The position numbers and the translations under genes are program-made. A stretch of 64,000 bases of DNA from Chlorella sorokiniana. Taxonomy: Eukaryota; Chlorophyta; Trebouxiophyceae; Chlorellales; Chlorellaceae. The notes beneath the pieces are model-generated. The model did no database searches, had not been told where the DNA came from, and saw only the letters and a program-made list of their open reading frames with translations. This document shows, piece by piece, positions 45,336 through 61,817 of the stretch (the stretch's first letter is position 1; the number at the start of each line of letters is the position of its first letter). Where the stretch lies: assembly GCA_025917655.1 (NCBI GenBank), contig CP084618.1, forward strand, positions 1,116,001 to 1,180,000, in the 5' to 3' direction.

Positions 45336-46510
45336 GGCAGCGGCGCCTTGTGTGGCCAGGCTTGAGCACCCTCCCTGACTACTGTTCCACGCCCTTTGTA
45401 AGCCTTCCCTCGTCCTGCAAGCCCAAAGATCAGTGAGCTCCATTCACACCCAGCACCATACCGCGCTGCTGCACCAGCCCTGTGCACCTTCCGCCTGCCG
45501 CGCCAGCCAGCCGCTATGTTAACCACGCAAGAAGCAAACGGGGCCATGCCTTTTGGGGGTTTGGGGGCTTCCAAGCGGAAGCATGCCTCTTTCATGACGC
45601 AATACTTCAAAGTGTCCAGGTGATGCTCAGCTATTAAGGGTCATGCAGTGACCTCTATCGTCAATGTACCGGGCATGCCGTGCTGGGACTTCAGTGGGAT
45701 ACAATGCAAGTGACAATCTGGACTTAGCAGCTGACGGGGCTCCGCGTGCATGTAAGCACCCTTGCCACTGGCATGTGCATCAATATCGCTGAGGCCGCAA
45801 AAGGGGCTAGGGTCGTCGCTCAGTGGATGTGCGCTTGATCGGTGACAGCCCCTTGTGGCGACCACCGGGGACGTCCGGCAGCTGGTTGGGCTGATGAGTC
45901 CACATAGCGCTCGGGTTGGTGACCGCGGAAGCTACGGAGCATAGATTGTGATGGAGTGCTGCGCATGCCGAAAATCTTAAATCATAATCATATTGCAGGA
46001 GGCTGGCTAAAACTAGCCTTCCTCCATTGTGTGTGTGTGTGTTACATCGGTCTATGGCCTTCCTCCATTTAACTAGGCAGCCACGTGCTAGTGCCAACGA
46101 GCTACTTGTTCAAGGGGTCATGACCTGCTCTTCTGACAGTGGAGCAGGCATGGATCCATGCCCCTCCATGGGGGCGCAAATAGGAGACGGTAAGGGCCCT
46201 TGCCGTCGCGTGCATTAGGTTGCGTCACCATCAACCGTACTGTTACAGACCCCTGGGATGAACCACGATCAAAAGACCACAGGATGAAAGCTAGGGCAAA
46301 CGCAAGGGATACACGTGTTGGGGGCACAAACCGGATACAGAGCATGCATAGCACAGCACATCCGTGCTGTTGTAGGAAGGACCTTGTGCTCTGTTGTTTC
46401 GGTAGTGCAAGCCATAATGCGGCGGCAATGGGTGGCAGCGAGGAGCCGCCCCCTAGGGTCACTCGCGCACGTGCAAGGTACCGCAGCAGGCTTTGGGATG
46501 CCCTCCTCGG
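45336..46510. other. Convergent intergenic region, L29 (+) and gene D (-)
   Basis: About 1.2 kb of lower GC than its surroundings, with a short GT repeat at 46027-46042. TGTAA-type motifs occur on the + strand at 45397 and on the - strand at about 46246. No gene was supported on either strand. Confidence 0.5.
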
Positions 46511-48934
46511 CTAGAAGCATTCAGTGGTAACAATTCCTTCCTCCGCAAGCCGGGTGCTGCAATGCGTCCACAACGCCTTGATTGCAATGACCTGGTCGGT
46601 GGTCACCAGTGAAGGCGGGTCGGCGTATGCCCTTGACAACAGGACGGTGGACGTGACTGCCTCCAAGATGAGATTCCCCTCTCCGATGTCCACCCACGTA
46701 TCTCCAGCCAAGAGCTGCAGAGGACAACAACAACAACAATGGGCATTTCTGTGTCGTAAGTTCTAAGAATGGGTGAAGTGGTATGAACGTGGGAAGATCG
46801 GAGCACTAGTGAGGCCGTGGTGGTGGTTGTGGTGGTGGGTTGGGGGATGCAAAGCTGCGGAACTGGCAGCTCCAAACGAAGTCTAAGACAAGGCGTGGTC
46901 GAGCGCATTAGACGCCCCAACCATCGAGCAGAGGGGAAGCCGCTCATAGAATTTCATAAAGATATATGGGAGAAGTTTGGCGTCCACAAAGAGCAGGCTC
47001 TACCGCAGCACACATTGGCCATGTTTGCTTGCCCGGAGCTCCATGCGGCCCCGGGAGTCCGCGGCAACGTCATATCGATTGTTGGCATAGCAACAAACCC
47101 ACCTCATCATCCGCACAGGCCGCGGACCTCTCTCCGGCGGGATCTTCAGAAAACAAGCAGACTATGTCGGACACATCGATGCCGGAGCCCGGCGGCAGGC
47201 CAATGATGGTGGAGGAGATGATGAGCGCGCTGCTGCCGGGGGCGGTCTCTAGCGTGATGTTTACGGTCTTGGGGGTTGCGGAGGCCCGAGGGGCGGGCAA
47301 GCGTCTGCCGTCGTCAGAAGCAGCCCTCCAGGGGTCAGTGCGGGACCGGGAGGGGCTTCTAAGTCGACGCAATCCTGATAGTCCAGGCCGTCCATGCTTG
47401 GGTTGAAGATGAGGAGGCGTGGGCAGGCAGCAGGGCCGTTGGACAGAGTGGCGTTGTCGGCCACCGCTGGCACTGCAAACACCCCGCCGCTTTGCTCCAC
47501 CCCTGGCGCATCCGAGGACAGGTTGTAGAAGCACAAGGGTCTGTGAGGGAGAAGGGAGGGAACGGGGGGGGTTGATAGGGAGGCAATACCAGCACAGAGC
47601 ACAGCGCGGGCTGTCACCGAGGTAACTTGCAGGCGATGGCAGCCACCATGACAAACTCGTAGGCTTGCTGACCGTGCCCGCTACGCGGCACAGCCAGCCT
47701 GCCCCCCGTACACAGCGCAGCACCATCCTTGGGTGCTGGTCCAACAGGCGGCGGCGGGCGGCCGCACTCACGGCGGAGCGGGTGGCGAAGGTGGCGGGTG
47801 CGGGGGCGCTGGGGGTGAGGGCGGTTGCGGAGGTCTGCATGCAGGGGAGGAGCAAAAAGGCAGGCTGGATGGGAGGCATCGTGGTATACAGGCTTTGAAC
47901 GCGCATCTGGAAGGGTCGCCGTGTGTGGACAAATGGGAATGCTGTCAATAACGCAAAACTGCCCCAGGGCGACTGAGAGCTGCGGCAGCCAGCAAGCCTG
48001 GACTGAAGCGGCTGCAAGTTTGCAGCCATGAGCCATGCGCAGCACGAGCAGGAGAAGCAGCAGCGCACCGTGGCGGGGAGGGCTGGGCTTTGGGCTGGGT
48101 GGGGGGCCTGGGCTTGGGGCTGGGCGGGGAGGGCTGGGCTTTGGGCTGGGTGGGGGGCTGGGCTTGGGGCTGGGCGGGGGGCTGGGCTTGGGGCGCGGCG
48201 GCGGAGGGCGCGGCTTGGGGCTTGGGGGCGGAGGGCGGGGCTTGGGGCGGGGGGGGACGGCGGAGGGCGGGGCTTGGGGCGGGGTGGCGGAGGGCGGGGC
48301 TTAGGGCGGGGGGACGGCGGAGGGCGGGGCTTGGGGCGGGGTGGCGGTGGACGGGGCTTGGGGCGCGGAGGGGGAGGACGGGGCTTGGGGCGGGGTGGCG
48401 GCGGGGGGGAGACGGCGGCGGCGGCGGCTCTGCCGCCGCTGTCACTTTCCACACCAGCAGGGCCGTGGAGTTGGTCTTGCTGAACAGCTGGGGCAGAGTC
48501 CGGCTGGGGCAGGGGGTGCCGGGCCTGGGGGCACCCAGGTAGCGGGCGGGGCAGCCAGGGCGGCCCTGCAGGCGGATGCACAAGTGGATGAGGGATGTGG
48601 GAGATGGCAACAGGGCGTTATGTGGTTCTGAGGAAGAAAGGCTGCGGCTACATGGGGCGAGCCGCACGAGCGTGAAGCTTCGGCCAGCTTCTTCCTCATA
48701 GCCACCCTTTCCCCCGCCCTCTCAACAACATAAACCACCTTTCCTCCACCCTCTGTAAATCGCGCATGCGCACCACCCTGCTCACCTGCGTGCGGATGTA
48801 GAAGCGGTCGGCGCTGCCAGCCGCCTGCTCGAAAACCCAGAGCACCTTGGCACCCATGGTTGCGGCGGTGGTGGCGCAGGCGCCGGAGGCAGACAGGAAG
48901 CTGCTGCCGGCACATTCAGCCACGCGCCCGGCAG
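46511..48934 (-). CDS. Proline-rich extracellular-type protein D, dispersed paralogue of A-C
   Basis: Distant member of the A-C family, 5' end unresolved. Recognised parts in order: CAGSSFLSASGACATTAATM...FYIRTQ (48934-48786), GRPGCPARYLGAPRPGTPCP...LFSKTNSTALLVWKV running into a long Pro/Ala/Arg repeat arm (48565 to about 48050), an exon 47834-47618 (TSATALTPSAPAPATFATRS), LCFYNLSSDAPG...CPRLLIFNPSMDGLDYQDCV (47540 onwards), VNITLETAPGSSALIISSTI, and the terminal exon 46714-46511 (AGDTWVDIGEGNLILEAVTS...VTTECF-stop). LLIFNP...C matches ALLIFNPAYTIPGDCEEQGF in B. A frame change is needed near 47280. The N-terminal Cys-rich lectin-like piece is absent from A-C. A possible signal-peptide exon (MMIAQLGNLFATSVLLATAA) lies on the - strand at 49960-49865, about 0.9 kb upstream, but the link is unproven. 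Confidence 0.6.
48070..48420. repeat. GC-rich minisatellite in gene D encoding the proline-rich arm
   Basis: Units such as GGCGGAGGGCGGGGCTTGGG, and an AT-poorer variant GGGCTGGGCTTTGGGCTGGG, repeated over 350 bases. It is the same type as the arrays in A-C, although the gene is 25 kb away. Confidence 0.8.
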
Positions 48935-51295
48935 CTGCAGGGGTGGGGGTTACAAGGTGAAGGGTGACCGCAGTGTGACATCAGCATCAGGGGGAAGGCA
49001 GGGCTTTGTCCACACCCCTGAGCCAGCGCAGCATGATGGGGCTGACTCCCAACACGTCAGCAAAGCGGTGCCAAGCCCTGTTCCTGCTGCGATGGCATAT
49101 ACGCAATGTCTATATCGAAAGGGCAGGCAGCCCCACTGCCATTTCGGCAAGCCAACCCGTAGCGAGGAGGCCACCCCTGCTAGCTCAGCAGGAGCGCCGC
49201 TGCCGGCTGCCAGGCGCCAAGTGGTGCGCGCTCCGCCTCCAGTCTGGAAGACAGCAGCCGAGGTTCCATCACTGCATGGCAAGGCAGGGCGGAAGCGGTG
49301 CTGGGGGTACTGGTATGCAGCTGGAGCGGCGCTCTGCGCACACTGCATAAGCCCTCTGCCCTTTCCAGCAGCTATGGGCCCGCTGCCTCTGCACGAGCCT
49401 GTCCTTTCTAGCGCTCCGTGATAGTGTGATTGCTACTCTGCAATGCTACTAGCATTGTAGCGCTGAGCACCACACCACGCACCTGCAGAAGTCCCCGCCC
49501 AACCAGCCTGCAAGGGGGCGGGTCGGGGGGGGGGGGGCGCGCGTTGGAGCATCCAGTCAGAGGCATAGGCGACAAGACAGGGCGGCATACGATGCAGTTC
49601 AGCCCAGCTGCATCAAAGCTCATCCACGCCTCTTAGGTGACTCTCACTTGCGCAGGAACTGGCTCCAACCAGCGTCAACCACTTGCGGCCTGGAGGCAGC
49701 GTGGGGGTGGCGGCGGCGCCTGCATGCAAGCAACAATGCCAGCCGGGACAGCAAGAGAAGTGAACCTCACAAGGGGCAGTGTGATGAGCGGACTGAAACC
49801 TTTAACAATAACGCAGACATAATTAACGTCCCGCAACTGAGCAGTGCACGGAGTGTGCCCCTACAGCTGGCGATGGCGCACCCGAGCTCGAGAAGCTGCA
49901 GGCGGCCGTTGCCAGCAGAACGGAAGTGGCGAAGAGGTTGCCGAGCTGAGCAATCATCATTCTGCTCCACTCGCAAAGCTCTGCATGTGAGTATGGGAGC
50001 AACCGGGCGCGCATAAGGGCATGGGCTCCCCCTTGGCTCCTAGCGAGCACAGAGACCCCCGCGGCTGCACAGTGACCTCAGGGGACTGCCGCCGTGCAGC
50101 TGCCGCCGTTCCTGCAGCTGAGACTGGCCAGCAAGCAGGCCGCCGCCCGCCTTCTCACGGCAGCCTACGCTGTGAGAAGTCCCATCTGACCGAGAGGAGC
50201 GCCTCCGGCTGCAAGCGCTGCAAGAATCACGCTCCGACCTGCCGCGGCCGGGGCCGGTCGCAAATATCTACTCGTAGGGTGGACCCACCTGCGCCTCAGC
50301 CGCTTTGGTCCCACTCGGCCTTGCAATGAGCCTGCAGCTCAGAGGAGCAGCAATCCTCGCCGGCCGGTGACTGTTGTCCCCTCTTGCACGGTTTCAGGGC
50401 GGCGCTGTCCCCGCAAGGTGCGCCATCACAGATCAGCGGGCAGTCAGTGAAGGCTAGCACATGTATGCGCATGCTGCGTGGTCGAGAATGGTGAAGTCGC
50501 TCGCCCTTGCTCGCACCTGGTCTGCTTTAAGAGCTCCCTTCAGCTCTCCGGCCTCACACGATGAGTAAAATGCAAGTTAATACGAGGAACCGTTGGCAGG
50601 CCGCAATCCGTACATGATTGCGGTCGCTTGTTGGTGACATGGCGGCCAGCGGTTCAGTGACAGCCGGAAGCCAGGGGTTCGTGGCACTGGCTGCTGATGG
50701 GCACCCTTGGCATGTGTCCGCCAATTCCTCTGCCTGTCCCCGTATGGCTGTGACGTCGCAGTGCCCCTTCAGGTGCAACGCTGCACCTGCTTTCTGCGTT
50801 CTGTGTGGACGATGCTGCTGGCAGCCAGGCTGCAAGCCTCTGGGCCCTTCCCCGGGAAACCAGCCAATGTTGAGGAACAGGAGCGTTGGCTGAACAGGTG
50901 AAACTGTTCAGCCACTTGCACAAAGTTTCACCTTGGCTGCCAGGCTGCCACCTGCTGGCAAGCTTTGCGGCGACCTCAAGCCATGGAGGTCACAGCCTGC
51001 TGCCACCGGGGTGGCGGCAACCCTGGCACCGTCGCGTTCGAACCGTTGCGAGAATTCTCGCCGTCGTTGCCGCTACCGCCAAGGCTTTGGAGCGCCGATC
51101 CTCACGCTAGGATTAGCCCGCCACTGCCCACCGAAGCCTGCAATATCTTCACAAATGGTTGGCTGCGCTCAGCAAGCATGCAACCCTTCCCCCTCACCTT
51201 CCGCCGGCCGGAGCAGCCGCTGCGAATGCCAGCTGGCCAGGGTGGCAACTGGGTGAATCCGCGCCCGCCTCTGCCATTGCCGTGCACTGGAGGTT
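48935..51295. other. Gene-poor interval between gene D and the CDKL kinase
   Basis: About 2.4 kb with no recognised gene. It contains a possible signal-peptide exon on the - strand (49960-49865), a G-run near 49527, and two interlocking inverted repeats at 50887-50932. ORFs of 60-150 codons have no family or splice support. Confidence 0.45.
50887..50914. repeat. Perfect 11-bp inverted repeat with 6-nt loop
   Basis: TGGCTGAACAG, loop GTGAAA, CTGTTCAGCCA. The loop and its flanks also form half of a second inverted repeat (GGTGAAACT at 50897-50905 with AGTTTCACC at 50924-50932), so the two hairpins exclude each other. Confidence 0.75.
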
Positions 51296-54200
51296 CTAGC
51301 GGTTTACCCACGCACAAAAAGGCCTTAAGGACCCTGGAGGGCTCCAGGCGCCACTGCACCAACCCGGCCACACAGTCTGACGCTGTCCAGCTGCAAAACT
51401 AAGCTTTTGCATCATATGCGTCACAATTAACACGCGCGGAGAGCCCCAGCGATGCAGGGCGCAACGCCACAAAGTGCCACCCCCTGCCGAGCGGGCGACC
51501 AGCGGCATGCCAGCTACGCATTGCTGGCAGCGGCTCGAGAGGCGGCCACCTCTGCCTCCCGCACAGCTGCCATTGCTCCTGCTTCTCCTGTCGGCGGTGC
51601 ATCCACTGGCACCAGGGGCTTGCGCAAGCAATGGCTGGGCAGCGGGCCCGCCCTCACACTGATGCTGATGGATGTGTGCGACCGGTCGATGTCCCCCTTG
51701 CCAGGCTGCGGCCAGGGTGCTGCCTGGCAGGGGCGGCACGTTGGATGGTGACCAAGCCGCTGCTGCCCGCGCTGTGCCCACATTCCAGCTGCACCAGGCC
51801 TCCCCCGCCTGCTGCGGCAGCTTCGCCTCTGCTGGCTGGGCTGGACACGGGGGCAAGGGGGCACGGCTCGCCCTCTGGGGGGGGCAGCTGTGTGCCCCTC
51901 TGCTGGTGCCGGCTGATGGGGGGCCAGCCACCGGGCGAGGGCTTGCCTCCCTGCCCTGCAGCCGGATGGCATCACCTGGCAAACGAGGCTTCGTGCTCCG
52001 AGCTGCATCGCCTTCCACTGGGCCGCTGGTGCTGCAGCCGGATCCCTCAGTTAGCTGCACTTTGAGATGCTGCTGTGCAGGCTGCGGCAGCTGCTTCGCC
52101 TCATTCCCGTGAGCATGATCTGCTGCTTTGTCGTGCCTCTGCCGTGCCTGCTGTTGCTGTTGCCGCTGCCGCATGGACTGTGCCACGAGTTGGGGCCTGG
52201 GCTGCAGAGGTTGCACGTGCGACGGCCCCGCTGCTGCAGGGTGCTGCAAAGTGGGCGGCAACGACGGGATGTGCTGCTGCGGGCTCCAGCTGCCGCCCAT
52301 ATGCAGCATGCCCTTGGTCGCCGGGATGGCACCTGCAGGCCTGCTGTTGAGCGGCTCGCCTTCCGACCGGTGCAGCCGCCGCCGCTTATGCAGCAGCAGC
52401 TTGCGTGCCTCCAGCTCCTCCCGTGCCTGCAGCTGCCGATACAACATAAAGCAGACGAGAACTTGGCAAGACAAGCGGGAATTGGCAGCTTCCACCTTCC
52501 CCCATCCCTCGGTCAGCTTCCTGCCCATGGCTGGCCAGCTTGCGCGTGTTGCCTGCTGCAATCGCCGCCCCAGCCCCGCTCACCAGCGCCAGCTCGAACT
52601 CGGACGTCAACCAGCTGGCGCTGTCGCCAAAGAAGGGCATGGCCAGGAGCTGTGTGGCGGATGGCGCGCGCGGCAGGGTCGACCTGTGGGGGCAGGGCAA
52701 CAGGGTGCGGTGCTGCTGTCGGCGCTCCTTTCCGATCAGCTCACGGCGCGGCGGCTCATGCCAGCAACATAGGGGGCGGCAATGGCATGTTGTCCAGTGC
52801 GCTCGTGCGCTCCATGCTGGCAGCAGGAGGAGCAATGGCTGGCCGGCCCACCTGCAGGCATGCCTCCAGCACCTCCAGCAGCGGTGGCGGCAGGTGGGGA
52901 AGCGGCGGCGCAGCGGCTCCGTGTTGCGCGCCAGCGGCATGGCCATCTGACTGTACCTGCAACATCGCTCCAGCCAGCAGAAGCCCAGCCTCGTCAGCTC
53001 AGCATGGATAGAGCTGGGCAGGGTTGTCGGCAGCGGCGCTACTGGTAGAGCCCTCTGGGGCAATGCAGGCCACGTTTGCAGCAGCCAAAGGTGGTGCATT
53101 CGACCTGTCATTGCAGCAGCTGGCGGCGCAGCATGCCGTCAGATGCACGGGCAGCATGTCCCAGCGAGCCGCCTCCCTGCAGCGAGCACTCACAGAGGGT
53201 GCGCGCGCAGCCAGGCCGTCTGCTGCTCGCTGAGGCTGCCGAAGCACTTGAGGATGAGGTAGAGCTGGTCCTGGTCAGACGCCCCCGGGAACAGCGGCCG
53301 GCTGCACACCAGCTCCGCAAGCAGGCAGCCTGCGCGGGGAGCGGCGGGAACAGTGGTGGATGGGCGGGCCCGCGCCTCCCTTGCAGCGCCCTGAGCTGCC
53401 ATCGACGCCTGTGGAAGTGAGGTGGCAAGCAGTGAAGGGGTCGCCGGCCGGCCCACTGAGGGCAGCATGGATGCAGGGAGGCGCTGTCGCTTGTCAGCCC
53501 CGCTGTGCGCGGTGCAAGGCAGAAGGGCAGCACCCACCAACGGCCCAGATGTCCACCTCCGGCCCGCAGCACTGCCCAGCGCCCAGCAGCAGCTCGGGGG
53601 CGCGGTACCAGCGGGTCGCCACGTACTCGCTGTACTGTGGGGCGCCGCCGCTGCAGCAGCCGCCGCTGGAATCGCCGTCGAGAAGTTGGCGGGCGAACCC
53701 AAAGTCGCACAGCTTGAGGATGCCCGCCTCGCTGAGTAGGATGTTCTCGGGCTTGATGTCGCGGTGTATCACTCGCTTGCCTGCACCAGCCCGAGCTGAT
53801 GACAGTGGTGGGTGCGCCTCACAAAACACACGTGGCTGGCCAGCTGGCTGAAGAAGCATGCTCGTGCGCACGAGCTTGCAGCGGCCCCCTTGCCGACACT
53901 CACTGTGCATGAACTCCAAAGCTTGAAGCAGCTGCCACATGATTCGCTGCACCGTGGCGTCGGGGATCCCCAAGGGGTGGCGCTCAAGGTCTTCCAGCAC
54001 TGCAAGAAATGAACCGAGCGGCGGCGGCAGCATGTGAGAGGCTGGGTGGTGACCACCGCTGCGCGCATGCCGCAACAAGCCAGCACCCACAAACAATCAA
54101 GTCAACCTCGGAACAGCACATGCATGTTAGTCTTGAAAATTGTCATGCACATTTGTCATGGCTCCCAGGCGGCCAGCCGCATGCTGCGCCGCAAACTGGA

Positions 54201-54663
54201 CGTGAGCTGCCCATGCTTGCACCAGCAACCTGTGCTCACCCGTCTTTTCAAGGTACTCAAAGCACAGGTAAAGCTTCCCGCCTTGGCGGAAAACGTCCAA
54301 CAGGGTGACGATGTGGGCGTGGTGCAGCGTGCGCAGCAGCTTGACCTCCCGCATTGCTGTCTTGCGCACTGCCGCCACCTCAGGACCGTCACCGTCGATG
54401 CGCGACTTGAACTTCTTGATGGCGACCACCTCGCCGCTCTCTCGGTGCCGGCACCTCAGGACGGTCCCAAAGGTGCCCTGCAGACTGACAAGAAGGCGTG
54501 GTGAATGGTGTGGACCCTGTTGGGCGGCGCGCAGGCGCTGCAGTGACCGCTGGACTGGCAGCAGCGGAGCTCTTTATGCTGCAACCGAACGGCCTTCTGC
54601 GCAGCCCATCACCTCTCCGATTTTCCCTAGGTTTTCATAAGCCTGCACAGCAACTGTTTGCAT
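51296..54663 (-). CDS. CDKL-type (cyclin-dependent kinase-like) Ser/Thr kinase
   Basis: CMGC kinase; in Chlamydomonas and animals CDKL kinases control cilium length. ATG at 54663 starts [17 protein letters not shown] (54663-54613). Then GTFGTV, catalytic VAIKKF, and [17 protein letters not shown], which fits the CDKL signature helix NKIAMRE (54477-54240). Then [18 protein letters not shown] (53999-53904), [20 protein letters not shown] as LCDFGFAR, and an activation loop [18 protein letters not shown] (53780-53538). CDKLs usually have TEY; here it is SEY. Next [20 protein letters not shown] (53329-53194), [18 protein letters not shown] (52956-52852), and [20 protein letters not shown] (52683-52584). 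The tail, from 52432, is basic then Gln/Pro/Ala-rich ([20 protein letters not shown]). Its end at 51296 is the last open codon and may be too long. GGGG at 52896-52899 needs one more base. All catalytic residues are present. Confidence 0.88.
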
Positions 54664-55245
54664 GTGTGAGGAGCGAGTTGGGGCTCGCGCCTTGACGAGG
54701 AGCGCATCAAGCCAGCGGGCGACAGGGTTCTTGGATGATAGCAGATCACCTCCATTTACGTCCAGTGCCGCTAAGGCTCGGTCTCTGCGACAGTCAGCCT
54801 CCCCAAGTGTTTCGCCTGCCCGGTAACGCACTGCTGCCGCTGGCCTGGTCGTCTTGCTGCCCACCGCCGTATGTATGATGTACTAGACACCGACGCGGCT
54901 GAGAAACGGTGCTGGGATTGCCCAAACAGGCTGAAAGAAACAAGGTTGCCAAGCTGGCAGCGCTGGCAAGCAAGCATCATGCTACCGGCGCAACTTGCCG
55001 CCCCACGATAGCGAGCCCTTGGTTGCGGCTTCAAGATACTGTTCTGAGCAGGGGAGGTCCGATGAGGACCCAATGCAGGCGCGATAGGGAACAACTATAG
55101 CTATAAAAGCCCCATGGGGCATGGTTTAAGGCATAATGCCGGATGTGGACACAAAAATATCGATCCCGACCAATTAGTCGATCTCCAGAGCAGCCTGCTG
55201 CAAACCTGGCAGCGGCGGAAGGTAGGTCGCGCTTCAGCGCGCTCC
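54664..55245. other. Divergent promoter region, CDKL (-) and USP22 (+)
   Basis: 580 bases between the two start regions. A good TATA box for the + strand stands at 55102. ATGs at 55137 and 55144 follow it; the first opens a 13-codon ORF ending in TAG, and the second leads to a possible GTAGGT donor at 55221. Confidence 0.5.
55102..55108 (+). promoter_or_regulatory. TATA box for the USP22-type gene
   Basis: TATAAAA preceded by ACTATAGC, in a GC-rich setting, about 140 bases before the first plausible coding ATG at 55246. It predicts a transcription start near 55130-55135. Confidence 0.5.
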
Positions 55246-60734
<5,489 letters not shown>

Positions 60735-61171
60735 AACCTTGTAGAAGCGGGCCATGCCTCGCTGCTGCCTGCAGTAGCCAGTTCCAAGCGAATGGCATAT
60801 GGACAGTGTTATTGGACCTGCTGTGATGCCAGACAGATGATACTGCCGGGATGTGCTGGGACGTGTCTTCTGAGCTGGGTGTGGCTTCGGCGGGCATGCT
60901 GGGCGCCTAGCAGCGCTGGCAGCACTGGGGGCGCCGCAATGGTGATGCCAGCCACAGGCCTCGCGCCGTCCCTCTCCAATTGGTCGCCTCCTTGTCATCG
61001 CATTATATCAAACAATGGTGTGGCCGTTCTCACGCAAAGGGCAGCTCGCTGCAGAGCAGTCTGATCGCATCCGAAGGCAAGACGGCGGTTGCGGCGGTGT
61101 ATTCCGGTATCCGTGGTTCCATTATAGCTTGTGAATAATGATATCCATACCCGCTCTGTCCCTGTGCACAG
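60735..61171. other. Intergenic region between USP22 and the twin-CX9C gene
   Basis: Contains the 3' UTR of the deubiquitinase and the 5' part of the next gene. An initial exon for the CX9C protein must lie here or overlap it; several ATGs are open, but none could be chosen. Confidence 0.4.
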
Positions 61172-61817
61172 GCGATGCGGAGTTGCGGCAGGCACGCTGC
61201 AGCACTGCTTAGCCGCCAATCCAGAGCATCCAGAAAGATGCAGCAGCCTAGAAACTCAGGTGAGCTTGCGGGCGGCCGGTCTTGTATGGCGGCGACCAGG
61301 ACCAACGCTGCAGCTTTGCGGCACGAACCTTCTCTGCTCACACATCGGCCCTTTACCGCACACTGATGAGTGCAGCCCATTCTGCCCTGCTTATCATGGA
61401 CTTCTGCACATGATTTTCCTGCATGGCCGCAGGTGGTGCACTGCTATGCGGAGGTTGCGTGCCCCGAGGCGGCGGCGGCGCACCAGCGCTGTTTTCAGCG
61501 CGTGGTAAACAGCCAGGGGGAGAGCCCTACAGGTGAATGCTGCTTGGTGTGATGCTGCGCTTGGCTGAAACAGTCTGTGGATACTTAGCAGGGGATGGCT
61601 CCCCGATTGGCTGCTGCGGCCCAAACAAGCGCTTGCAGCTCGGTCACGAGCCTTCGATGCCAAGGGTGCGGGTGCTGTGTGCTGCTCCTGCAGCGCATGC
61701 GGGCAACAAGTGGCGGCGATGCGCAAGTGCCTGCGGCAGTACGGCCTGTACCCCATCAGCAGCAGCGGTGGCAGCGACAGCAGGGCACCGAGCGGCGGCG
61801 GCAAACGCGGCAGCTAG
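61172..61817 (+). CDS. Small twin-CX9C (CHCH-like) protein, 5' end unresolved
   Basis: Three exons are visible. 61172-61259 encodes RCGVAAGTLQHCLAANPEHP...ETQ. 61433-61532 encodes VVHCYAEVACPEAAAAHQRC...SPT. 61694-61817 encodes ACGQQVAAMRKCLRQYGLYP and a Ser/Gly tail ending KRGS-stop. Two CX9C motifs occur (C-PEAAAAHQR-C and C-GQQVAAMRK-C), preceded by a CX10C pair (C-LAANPEHPER-C). Twin CX9C proteins are typically small, disulfide-bonded, and imported into the mitochondrial intermembrane space for respiratory-complex assembly or structure; that location is inferred. Exons 2 and 3 do not join in phase (one base off), in line with other frame breaks in this window. I cannot assign the orthologue, and the first exon with the start codon is not identified. 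Confidence 0.6.

Noticed and set aside
45640-46500. Possible transposon or RNA gene in the lower-GC interval
   Set aside because: No terminal repeats, transposase motifs or tRNA-like cloverleaf could be found by eye.
51452-52772. + strand ORFs overlapping the CDKL tail
   Set aside because: The - strand continues directly from the kinase domain through a proper splice junction (FELAL / [11 protein letters not shown]) into a basic, Gln-rich tail.
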